This document shows, in pieces, positions 19,580 through 27,493 of a stretch of 64,000 bases of DNA. A program made the translations under genes and the position numbers. Every line of letters begins with the position of its first letter. Position 1 is the stretch's first letter. The stretch lies in contig OX638355.1 of the NCBI GenBank assembly GCA_951813285.1, positions 4,900,437 through 4,964,436 of the forward strand, given 5' to 3'. Under the pieces are notes generated by a model that was given only the letters and a program-made list of their open reading frames with translations, searched no databases and was not told the DNA's origin. The DNA is from Terriglobia bacterium (GTDB lineage: Bacteria > Acidobacteriota > Terriglobia > Versatilivoradales > Versatilivoraceae).

Positions 19580-21303
19580 TGAAGATTGCCGCCCCCGACC
19601 TGACCCCCCACCGTTCTCTGGGTGAGGCCCTGCGCGCCTCCACTTCCAAGTGGGCCGATCACCCGGCGCTGATCGAAGCCGACCGCGACCGGGAGAACTG
19701 CCGCCTGTCCTACGGGGACTTCGCCGAGGCCGCCCGTCCCATTGCCGCCACCCTGCAGGCCGCCGGGTTCGCATCCGGCGACCGAGCCAGCATCTTGATG
19801 TCCAATCAGTCCAAGTGGCTCATCGGCGCCTACGCGGTCTTCTACAGCGGCGGCGTGCTGGTGCCCCTGGACTACAAGCTGGGACCTGCGGACCATCTTG
19901 CCCTGCTGGCTCACGCCAAGGCCAAGGTGCTGATCATCGAGTACCCGCTCTGGCGGACCCTGGCCAAGGAAATCAAGCCGGAAGACTTCAGGCCCGAAAC
20001 CATCCTGGTCACCGAAGCCCCCGCCGAGGCGGAACTTTCCGGGGCGGAGCGCTGGGAGAACTGCGAGCCGGACCCCACGCCCGAGTTTGTCCCCCGCGAC
20101 CGCTCGGACCTGGCCTGCATCGTCTACTCCTCCGGGACCGGCGGCCGGCCCAAGGGGTGCATGCTGACCCATGACAACTACCTGAAGCAGTGCCGGTCGC
20201 TCTTGACCTGGTATCCCTTCTGGCCGGGGCTGCGCTATCTCAGTATCCTGCCCACCAACCATGCCATCGACTTCATGGTGGGCTTCATCGGTCCCTTTGT
20301 CTGCGGCGCCACCGTCATCCATCTGAGGACCCTTCGGCCCGAATTCCTGAAGGCGGCCTTCCCCCGCTACCGCATCAACTACGTCGCCGTGGTTCCCATG
20401 GTGCTCAAGGCCATGGAAACCGGCATGAAAGCCAAGTTCGCCGAGCTACCACCCATGCGACGCTGGGTCTTGAACCGCCTGATCGGGATCAACCGCCTGC
20501 TGACGGCCGGTAAGCCGAGACCGGCCCTGAGCCGGCGGCTGCTGCCCCAGATCCACCAGGCCCTGGGCGGGGAGCTGGTGGCCTTCATCACCGGCGGGGC
20601 CTTTGCCGATCCTGAAACCCTGCAGTTCTTCTATGACCTGGGTCTGCCGGTCGCCAACGGCTACGGGCTCACCGAGGCCGGAACGGCGGTCACCGTAAAC
20701 GATCTCGACCCCTTTCGCGCCGACACGGTGGGCAAGCCCCTGCCGGGAGTGGAGATCCGGGTGCTGGATCCGGACACCGAAGGCGTGGGCGAGATCGCCG
20801 TCAGGAGCGAGACGCTGATGAAGGGTTACCTGGACGAGCCGGAGTTGACAGCCGAGACCTTCAAGGACGGCTGGCTTCTGACCGGGGACCTGGGCCGCAT
20901 GGAAGCCGGCGGGCACCTCCAACTGGTGGGCCGTCTCAAGAACATGGTGGTCACCGAGGGAGGCAAGAACATCTATCCCGAGGACATCGAGAACGCCTTC
21001 AGCGGCCTTGAAGTCAAGGAGCTTTGCATCTTTGCCGCCAACTTTGTCTGGAAGCGGCGTTCCCTCACAGGAGAACAGTTGATCGTGGCGCTCCACCTGG
21101 AAGCGGGCAACTCCCTGCCCCGCGAAGTGCTGGAGGAACTGCGCCGCCGGAACCGGAGGCTCCCCGACTTCAAGCGCCTCTCGGGCTACCTGATGTGGCC
21201 GGACGACTTTCCTCGGACGGCCTCGCTCAAGGTCAAGCGCGAGGTGCTGGCCGACGCCATTGCGGCTCGCATGGACCCGGAAGACGTCCATTCGCTTGCC
21301 TGA
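19579..21303 (+). CDS. AMP-forming acyl ligase, ACP-loading candidate
   Basis: This 574-aa ANL-superfamily enzyme has the phosphate loop [15 protein letters not shown] (about residues 176-190), [12 protein letters not shown] (about 359) and LTGDLG (about 433). The sequence [23 protein letters not shown] leads to the C-terminal lobe, with K near TASLKVKRE as the catalytic lysine. Because it is translationally coupled to the ACP, it may transfer acyl-AMP onto the carrier rather than to CoA; this is inference. It is distinct from the LACS at 16.7 kb, so the operon has two activation routes. Confidence 0.87.
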   Translation: MKIAAPDLTPHRSLGEALRASTSKWADHPALIEADRDRENCRLSYGDFAEAARPIAATLQAAGFASGDRASILMSNQSKWLIGAYAVFYSGGVLVPLDYKLGPADHLALLAHAKAKVLIIEYPLWRTLAKEIKPEDFRPETILVTEAPAEAELSGAERWENCEPDPTPEFVPRDRSDLACIVYSSGTGGRPKGCMLTHDNYLKQCRSLLTWYPFWPGLRYLSILPTNHAIDFMVGFIGPFVCGATVIHLRTLRPEFLKAAFPRYRINYVAVVPMVLKAMETGMKAKFAELPPMRRWVLNRLIGINRLLTAGKPRPALSRRLLPQIHQALGGELVAFITGGAFADPETLQFFYDLGLPVANGYGLTEAGTAVTVNDLDPFRADTVGKPLPGVEIRVLDPDTEGVGEIAVRSETLMKGYLDEPELTAETFKDGWLLTGDLGRMEAGGHLQLVGRLKNMVVTEGGKNIYPEDIENAFSGLEVKELCIFAANFVWKRRSLTGEQLIVALHLEAGNSLPREVLEELRRRNRRLPDFKRLSGYLMWPDDFPRTASLKVKREVLADAIAARMDPEDVHSLA

Positions 21304-21310
21304 AACAAAC

Positions 21311-22210
21311 ATGAAACCCTACTTCGCCATCGTCAATCCCGCCGCCGGTGGAGGGCGCTGCGGGCGGCAGGCCCCGGCTGCCCTGGAGCGGCTGCGCTCG
21401 CAAGGGGTGCCCGTGGAGTCGGTGGAAACCCGGAGAGCCGACCATGCCACCAGTCTCTGCCGCGAGGCCTACCGGAACGGTTTCCGCCGCTTTCTGGCCG
21501 TGGGGGGAGACGGAACCAGCTTCGAGGTGGTCAACGGTCTCTTTCCGCGTGAGGACGAATCCGAACCGGTCACCCTGGGATTTCTACCCCTGGGCACCGG
21601 GAATTCCTTTTTGAGGGACTTCAGCCACCGGGGACTGGATCATGCCGTGGAAGCACTGTTGGCTGGGCGGTACCGTCCCTGCGACGTCATGCGCCTGACC
21701 CATGCCGAGGGTGCGGTGCATTACATCAATCTGCTCAGCATCGGCTTTACGGCGGACGCCGGAGAGCTCACCAACCGGCGCTTCAAGGGGTGGGGAGAGG
21801 TGGGCTACCTGATGGCCATTCTGAGGTGCTGGATGGGGCTGCGCTACCCCACCTTCCCCTTCCGGTTGGAGCGGGACGCCGAAATCCACCGCCAACCCTG
21901 CACCTACCTGACCTTCTCCAACAGCCGCTTCACCGGTGGGAAGCTCATGATCGCCCCGCAAGCCGACATCTCGGACGGACTGATCGAGATCACGCGGGTC
22001 GGCGCCATCGGACGCTGGGAGTTCGTGAAGACCTTTCCCCGGATTTTCTCCGGAACCCATATGTCGCACCCGCTGATCTGGCGAACCGCGGCCCCACGGG
22101 TCGATTTCGACCTCGACGGTCCCACGCCGGTCATGATCGACGGCGAGGTGCTCGTCTGCCGCCCGCAGGTCATCCAAGTCCTGCCGGGAGCTCTCCGGGT
22201 GGCGGTGTGA
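21311..22210 (+). CDS. Diacylglycerol/sphingosine kinase-like lipid kinase
   Basis: This protein phosphorylates a lipid alcohol (diacylglycerol, ceramide or similar) with ATP. It has 299 aa. DAGK catalytic features are IVNPAAGGGR (7-16), the nucleotide loop GGDGT (65-69) and LPLGTGNSFLRD (about 96-107). A C-terminal beta-rich lobe ends with DGPTPVMIDGEVL, the family's metal-site Asp-Gly-Glu segment. The start at 21311 is the ATG that places the first strand at residue 4. It lies 7 bases after the ligase stop, so it is in the operon. Confidence 0.88.
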   Translation: MKPYFAIVNPAAGGGRCGRQAPAALERLRSQGVPVESVETRRADHATSLCREAYRNGFRRFLAVGGDGTSFEVVNGLFPREDESEPVTLGFLPLGTGNSFLRDFSHRGLDHAVEALLAGRYRPCDVMRLTHAEGAVHYINLLSIGFTADAGELTNRRFKGWGEVGYLMAILRCWMGLRYPTFPFRLERDAEIHRQPCTYLTFSNSRFTGGKLMIAPQADISDGLIEITRVGAIGRWEFVKTFPRIFSGTHMSHPLIWRTAAPRVDFDLDGPTPVMIDGEVLVCRPQVIQVLPGALRVAV

Positions 22211-22301
22211 GTCGGAGAAGCTCCACGAGCACCGGTCACCTGGTGCACCAATCCCCGTCGGGCGAGCAGGCTCGGTTGAGCCCACCGAATCGAAACCTTC
22301 C

Positions 22302-23072
22302 ATGCGCCGACTCTATCTGATCCTGCGCTGTGGCCTGATCTGGGCGGTCAGCAGCCTTCACTTCTTCACCGTCTGCACCTTCCTGGTGGTGCTGGGCATC
22401 TTCGTGGACCCGCGCTGGAACGACCGGCCCCAGAGGATCTTGTGCCGCAATATCGTTCGGCTGGCAGGCCTCCGTTTCCGCAAGCGATGGGCGCCGGGAT
22501 TCGACCCCGATCAAACCAGCATCTTCATCTGCAACCACGTGAACATCTTCGACGCCTTCGTGGTCTACTGCGGAATCCCTCAGTTCGTTCGAGGACTGGA
22601 ACTGGAGTCCCACTTCAAGATCCCGGTCTACGGATGGATGATGAGCCGTTTCGGCAACATTCCGGTCAGCAGGGGCGGGGGGCCGTCCTACTTCAAGGCC
22701 CTGTTGAACCGGGTCCGCTCCCACCTCCAGGATGGAATCAGCGTGGTGATATTTGCCGAGGGGTCGCGCACCCTGAACGGCCGGGTGGGACCCTTCCAGA
22801 AGGGGGCCTTTGTCATCGCCCAGCGGCTGGGCGCTCCCATTGTTCCCATGAGCGTTTGTGGATCGTTCCAGTTCTGCCGCAAGGGAAGCATCATGCTCTA
22901 CCCTTCGCAAATCACCGTGCACCTGCATGACACCATCCAGACCAAGGGGCTGCGTCCGAAGGACATTCCCGCCCTGATGGACCGAGTGCACCGTATGATT
23001 GCGGAACCGGTGGAGGAGAATCTGCGGGAGCATCCTTGCGGCCACGCCGCCCCTGGACCGAAGTTCTCATAG
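22302..23072 (+). CDS. plsC: 1-acyl-sn-glycerol-3-phosphate acyltransferase-like protein
   Basis: This 256-aa PlsC-family O-acyltransferase transfers an acyl group to a lysophospholipid at the inner membrane. It has an N-terminal membrane segment (about 5-35), catalytic H79-x4-D84 in NHVNIFD, GNIPVSRGG (acyl acceptor site) and FAEGSRTL (motif III). It follows the lipid kinase by 91 bases and is the last gene of the operon. Its 3' end overlaps the convergent aldehyde dehydrogenase by 6 bases. Together with the kinase it would make a phosphatidic-acid-like product from the pathway's lipid. Confidence 0.88.
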   Translation: MRRLYLILRCGLIWAVSSLHFFTVCTFLVVLGIFVDPRWNDRPQRILCRNIVRLAGLRFRKRWAPGFDPDQTSIFICNHVNIFDAFVVYCGIPQFVRGLELESHFKIPVYGWMMSRFGNIPVSRGGGPSYFKALLNRVRSHLQDGISVVIFAEGSRTLNGRVGPFQKGAFVIAQRLGAPIVPMSVCGSFQFCRKGSIMLYPSQITVHLHDTIQTKGLRPKDIPALMDRVHRMIAEPVEENLREHPCGHAAPGPKFS

Positions 23073-24755
23073 AGAGAGGTCCTGGCGGCGGGCGACGAGC
23101 TCGCGTCCGATCAGCGAGGGAACCAGGTCCCACTGCGAGGCCAGCAGCCGGCATGGCTGCTTCCGAAAGTAGGCCAGGGCCGATCGCACCAGGGCCCTGG
23201 CCAGCCGCAGGGGCCTGCGGCCCGCCACGTTGGGAAGCCAGGGGTCCTCCCAGGCCACCGGACCCAGGCCCTTCCTTCCCAGCGGCGCCGCCAGCACCAC
23301 TTTTTCTATTCGGGACTCGTCAAGGAACTGGAAATTGTGCACCCAGCCCCGGCCGCTCGCCTGCCCGGGACCGGGGCCCCAGGGCAGAGTGGTGGCGTAG
23401 GCCACGCCGGGATAGCTGTTGATGGCCACCACCCCGTGCTTGAGGCGGCGAGCCAGTTGCCTGACGGATTCCGAATCCGTAAACGGGGTGAACAGCGAGG
23501 CGCCCAAGTCGCCTGTCAGACCCGACTGATTGACCCGGGAGAGAGCCGTCCGGCTGAACTCCCTGTCGGGCAGGCTCGCCAGGCCCAACACCGGACCGAA
23601 GGCCTCCTCGCGATAGAGCCGCATCTCTTCGGTGATTCCGCTCAGGAGCGTCACAGGGAAGCGGCGCCCCCCGGCATTCTCCCCGAACGAAGTTGCCGTG
23701 GCTCCCAGACGGCGGGCGTCCTCGACCATGGCCGCCGCCCGGGAGGACGCCGCCTCATCGATCAACAGCCGACGGGGCCCGGCCGGACCCCCCGCCCGAG
23801 ACACCAGCGCCATTTCCCTGGCCAGCGCCTGACCCAGCGCGGCCTGCAGGGAATCCGGGACCAGGACCACCTGATAGCTGACGCAGTGCTGCCCGTTGTT
23901 GGCCAGCGCTCCGAACACCACCTGCCGCGCCACCTGCAGCAATAGACGCCTGTCCCGTCCCACCTCGGGAAGGACGATGGCCGGGGTCACGCCCCCCAAC
24001 TCGCAGGTCACCTTGTCTTCTCCGGCAATGGCCTCCACCGCCGCGGCCGTGCGCGCACTGCCGGTCAGGTGGATCCGGTCGAACTCGGCACGGGCCGCCA
24101 GGCGCGCCCCGGTGTCGGGTCCGCCCTGGAAGAACGACAGGGCGCCACACGACACCAGAGGCGCAAAAATCTTTTCCAGGTGAGCCTTGAGAAAGGGAGC
24201 CTTCTCGGAAACCTTGGCCAGGACCCTGCTGGGGCCGCGGCAAAGCAGATGCAGGATGTCCAGGGCGCCGATGCCGGCCAGGTTGAATGGCAACAGGCAA
24301 AGGGCCAGCGGCTCGGAGGAAGACTGACTTGGCGGCAGGCTCCGGGACGGACGCAGCAGGACATGCCCCGTAAAACCCGGCAAGAGCAGGCGTTGAAACG
24401 CGTTGGCGGGAAGCAGCCGCACCGCCGGCGACCCGGCGAAGTCCTCGGTGGGTGTCGGCTTCGAGGCGACGATCTCTCCCAGCGAACCTTCCAGGGGCTT
24501 CAGAAACGCAGCGGTCGAAAGCAGGCCCCACACCGCGGGGAAAATGGATTCGAACCAGACGGAGGCCGGAGGCACCTCCATCCGTTCCGCGGTCTCCGCG
24601 GCCAGGGGGTCTCCCCGGGTGTAAAAGGCCTCAGCCACTGCGAATAGTCGGCCGGCCAATTCCCGCGCCGGAGTCCTAGCCCAGGGGCGGGACCGCTCGG
24701 CTTCCATGAGCACTTCCAGCTCTTGCCCGCATTTCTCACCAAGGGCCGTGTTCAT
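23067..24755 (-). CDS. Divergent aldehyde dehydrogenase-family protein
   Basis: This 562-aa ALDH superfamily member is longer than the usual 480-500 aa. E252 in ELGG and C291 in NNGQHC match the general base and the nucleophile. RIHLTGSART (228-237) is the NAD loop, and LYREEAFGPVLGL the usual C-terminal EEPFGPV segment. The first 110 residues and the last 70, basic and helical, are unusual. It faces the lipid operon tail-to-tail and may oxidise or form the fatty aldehydes made there; this is inference. A catalytic role is likely since both key residues are kept. Confidence 0.8.
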   Translation of the reverse strand: MNTALGEKCGQELEVLMEAERSRPWARTPARELAGRLFAVAEAFYTRGDPLAAETAERMEVPPASVWFESIFPAVWGLLSTAAFLKPLEGSLGEIVASKPTPTEDFAGSPAVRLLPANAFQRLLLPGFTGHVLLRPSRSLPPSQSSSEPLALCLLPFNLAGIGALDILHLLCRGPSRVLAKVSEKAPFLKAHLEKIFAPLVSCGALSFFQGGPDTGARLAARAEFDRIHLTGSARTAAAVEAIAGEDKVTCELGGVTPAIVLPEVGRDRRLLLQVARQVVFGALANNGQHCVSYQVVLVPDSLQAALGQALAREMALVSRAGGPAGPRRLLIDEAASSRAAAMVEDARRLGATATSFGENAGGRRFPVTLLSGITEEMRLYREEAFGPVLGLASLPDREFSRTALSRVNQSGLTGDLGASLFTPFTDSESVRQLARRLKHGVVAINSYPGVAYATTLPWGPGPGQASGRGWVHNFQFLDESRIEKVVLAAPLGRKGLGPVAWEDPWLPNVAGRRPLRLARALVRSALAYFRKQPCRLLASQWDLVPSLIGRELVARRQDLSL

Positions 24756-24848
24756 GGCGCAGGAGTTTTTCCCTCAGCGCGTGCTCGAGAGCGAAGAGCG
24801 TAGCGGTCACTACGGTCGAACGAGCATGGCGGGAGCTTCGGAGGGGGC

Positions 24849-24945
24849 TGGCGGAGGCGTGTGGGAATCGAACCCACCCGTCCCGACATCGTCGCGACGC
24901 ACAGGTTTTGAAGACCAGGAGAGTCACCAGACCCTTTTCGCCTCC
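24849..24945 (-). tRNA. selC: tRNA-Sec (anticodon TCA)
   Basis: On the minus strand a 97-base tRNA with encoded GCCA end starts GGAGGCG and ends CGCCTCC (acceptor stem). The anticodon loop CTTCAAA gives TCA. Other parts fit tRNA-Sec: a long extra arm (GTCGCGAC with GTCGGGAC, 7 of 8 pairs), a GGGTCTGGTGACTC D arm and a T arm GTGGG-TTCGATT-CCCAC. The anticodon stem has one T-T mismatch. It serves selenocysteine insertion at UGA. No selA, selB or selD and no obvious selenoprotein is in this window. The selC gene is a known integration site for islands in other bacteria. Confidence 0.85.
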
Positions 24946-25647
24946 ATTTGGCAATATAGCACAGCTGTGCCCGCCCCCCACCGGGAGGATCATACGAGAG
25001 TGAAACAACGAACCTTTATGGCCTGTCGGGAACGAGGACCCTGTCCCGTTAGACCGGTTTTCTACTCATTGAACATGGATGCACAGGATGGACAGGATTA
25101 TTAAGTGAAGACGAACCACGAATAAACACGAATAGACACGAATACGGATAGATCTCCTTTGGTTCGACGATGTCATGGAATAAAGCCCCCCGGGAGCGCG
25201 GGCGTCCCGCCCGCACAATTCTTCCCGCAGCCTCGGCCATCTCCTCCACCCGGGTCGACCGGCAAGGGCGCCAAGGCTCTGCTTCGGCCGGGCCCCTGCG
25301 GTTCCCGCCGGCAGGGTGGTCGGCTGCGGCATCGCAGGGAAACCGAGCGGCAGGCAAAGGGAGAGGATGCGGGCGGGACGCCCGCGCTCCCGGGGGGGAG
25401 CCTCCTCCCGTCACCCGTGCCCCTAAAGGGGGGGCGTGCCGGGTTGCCAGACCGCAGCCCTGCCGATGCGGCAGAGCCGTCACGCCTGGTGGCCCTTCGT
25501 GGATAACTCTTTTTTCTTTGTTGATCTAACCGATGGGTCAAGCATCTTGTCTGACACCCCTCAATGCCCGCGGGCAAGCAAATTCAAGGTTGCATTTCCC
25601 GGGGATCCTACCTAACCTCAAGCCTGCGTTTCTAAGCGGGGAGAGTC
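24946..25647. repeat. Repeat-rich intergenic region after selC
   Basis: Seven hundred bases without a gene. It contains a full copy of a repeat of about 115 bases (24987-25102: ATCATACGAGAGTGAAACAA through ACAGGATGGACAGGATTA; other copies at 63406 and 63588) and a CGAACCACGAATAAACACGA unit (25111-25170). Two oppositely oriented GCGGGCGTCCCGCCCGC-type palindromes lie at about 25190-25217 and 25366-25398, and a GGCCCTTCGTGGATAACTCT unit at 25473-25523. The paired palindromes enclose about 150 bases of GC-rich sequence and look like a REP/BIME-type element. Confidence 0.65.
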
Positions 25648-26283
25648 ATGAAGGACGAAATGGTCCTGGGAGTCCCGAGCCGATTGCTGCAGACATTGGA
25701 GATCGGGCAAGGTTTTCAACCCCAGGTGGAAGCCCGGCTGGAGGCGCTGCTGGACCCCCGCAATTCCCGTTTCCGGCCCAGGTCCAAGGCCGAGCAGGAC
25801 CCTGAATTCAAGCAACTGATTCCCTATGTGCTGATCCGGAAGGGAGACTGCTGGCTGCACTACGTCCGTGGGAAAGCCTCGGGGGAAAAGCGGCTGGTCC
25901 ACATGGGTTCGATCGGAATTGGCGGCCACATCAATCCCGAGGACGAAAGCCTGTTCCATCGCGGACGGGAGTTCTATGAGGCGGCCCTGCAGCGCGAACT
26001 CTCGGAAGAACTCTCCCTGGACGGCATTTTCCCAACCCAGCCGCTGGGCCTTCTCAACGACGATTCCACGCCGGTGGGGCGGGTCCATCTGGGAATCGTG
26101 CACCTCTGCCGGCTGGATGGCCGGGAGGTCACCAAGAGAGAGGGCTGTATCACCGACCTTCGCTTCCTCACCCTCCAGCAACTGCTGCGGCGCCGCCCGC
26201 AACTGGAGACCTGGTCCCAGCTCTGCCTGGACTACCTGATGCAGATCGAGGCCTCCCCCGCGGCCCCGGTTCGATCCGGGTGA
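25648..26283 (+). CDS. Nudix-domain hydrolase
   Basis: This 211-aa protein contains a Nudix fold from about residue 56. The Nudix-box end R116-E-L-S-E-E-L122 follows GIGGHINPEDE (90-100). The spacing between the Gly and the REL.EE run is longer than the canonical GX5EX7REUXEEXGU, as in phosphoesterase-like Nudix proteins. Substrate unknown (nucleoside diphosphate derivative or similar). A GGGGAGAG ribosome site precedes the ATG. It is followed by a lipoprotein gene about 100 bases later. Confidence 0.75.
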   Translation: MKDEMVLGVPSRLLQTLEIGQGFQPQVEARLEALLDPRNSRFRPRSKAEQDPEFKQLIPYVLIRKGDCWLHYVRGKASGEKRLVHMGSIGIGGHINPEDESLFHRGREFYEAALQRELSEELSLDGIFPTQPLGLLNDDSTPVGRVHLGIVHLCRLDGREVTKREGCITDLRFLTLQQLLRRRPQLETWSQLCLDYLMQIEASPAAPVRSG

Positions 26284-26379
26284 AGCGTATAGCCCGCGGG
26301 CGTTTCAATGGCGAAAGAATCCGGCCGCCGGTGCCGGCCGGCAAGCCCCTTCCTTTCCGATTTCAGGCAAAGAAAAGTC

Positions 26380-27396
26380 ATGATGCCTTCCCGTCCCGGA
26401 CATCGAAACCGTTGGGGGTCCTCCAAGCCGGCGGCTCCAGGATTGCGCCGGGGAGCCGGAATCGGAACCCGACCCCACGGCCGAGCGGTGCTGAGCGGGT
26501 TCCTCCTTTGGATCCTGTGCCTGGGGTGCGGCGGCGGACAGCGGCAGACGGAGCTTTCCCGGGGAATCCACTATACTGCCGTGGCCGAGGGGGAAGTGTG
26601 GTTCCGCAACTCCTCCATTCAGATCCGCTTCGATCGGGAGCTCTATTGCGGGGTCTTTTTCCGCCAGGACGGCCGTCTCCTGGCTCTCAGCCACAACCCG
26701 CCCGATCCCACCCTGGCCAAACCCAGCCACTTCATTTCGGTTGAGGGAAAAGAGATCCTGGATTTCTACGTCGACTACCGGAACATCGGCCTTTCCGAGG
26801 TGAGAGGCCGCTTCGGCCCCGGGAAGCGCCTCAAGATCACCGGCCACGGCGAAACCGAAGACGGCGTCCTGATCGAGAAGACCATGGTCGTCGAGTATTA
26901 CGAGGCCTATCCGGACACGGCCATCATCTGGGCCGTCTACCGCAACCTGGACCTGGAACGCCCCCTCCGCATCACCCGGATCACCAACCAGTTCTACCGC
27001 ATGGATGCTTCCCTGACCGATCCCCGGGCTCCTCGCCACGCCCTCCAGTGCTTTCAACTGGATCAGCCTGTCCATGGAGAGGCCAGCCTGCCCCTGCTCG
27101 ACATCGACTTCACCCGGACTGTGACCACCGCCACTCCCGGATTCGCCCGGGTGGCCTTCTGGAACCGCGTCATGGGAATGACCGTGGCCAGCCGGCCTCC
27201 CGAATCGGGGGTGCTCGCCATACCCGTGGGGACCGCCCGCGACCGGCGGGTCGAGGTCTCGTTCCACTACGACGTCGATCGGATCCTGCAGCCCGAGGAG
27301 GAGCTCGTCTGCCCCAAGGGTTTTGTCATGGTCTATGCGGGAGATTACCGCTCAGGATTGGCCCGAGAGATAGCCATGATGGGAGGGGAGAGATAG
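26380..27396 (+). CDS. Lipoprotein of unknown function, possibly truncated
   Basis: This protein of about 338 aa has a lipobox LCLGCGGG after a hydrophobic run, so it is lipid-anchored. The start at 26380 was chosen over 26308 to limit the N-terminal extension. The body is beta-sandwich-like (YTAVAEGEVWFRNSSIQIRF, then KTMVVEYYEAYPDTAIIWAV) and recalls the N-terminal supersandwich domain of GH36-type alpha-galactosidases. It ends abruptly (GLAREIAMMGGER) where such enzymes would continue into the catalytic barrel. The stop lies next to lower-GC foreign DNA, so truncation by island insertion is plausible but unproved. Confidence 0.55.
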   Translation: MMPSRPGHRNRWGSSKPAAPGLRRGAGIGTRPHGRAVLSGFLLWILCLGCGGGQRQTELSRGIHYTAVAEGEVWFRNSSIQIRFDRELYCGVFFRQDGRLLALSHNPPDPTLAKPSHFISVEGKEILDFYVDYRNIGLSEVRGRFGPGKRLKITGHGETEDGVLIEKTMVVEYYEAYPDTAIIWAVYRNLDLERPLRITRITNQFYRMDASLTDPRAPRHALQCFQLDQPVHGEASLPLLDIDFTRTVTTATPGFARVAFWNRVMGMTVASRPPESGVLAIPVGTARDRRVEVSFHYDVDRILQPEEELVCPKGFVMVYAGDYRSGLAREIAMMGGER

Positions 27397-27493
27397 GGCG
27401 GGACTAATTGCGGAGTTTTGATCTTCGGCCGGGATTTCTGGCATTACGGGTCAAGCAGAATTCGGCGCCATTAGTTCTGTTGGAGTTGATTGA

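Noticed and set aside
22236-23045. 269-aa minus-strand frame opposite plsC
   Set aside because: Antisense shadow; PlsC motifs on the plus strand are unambiguous.
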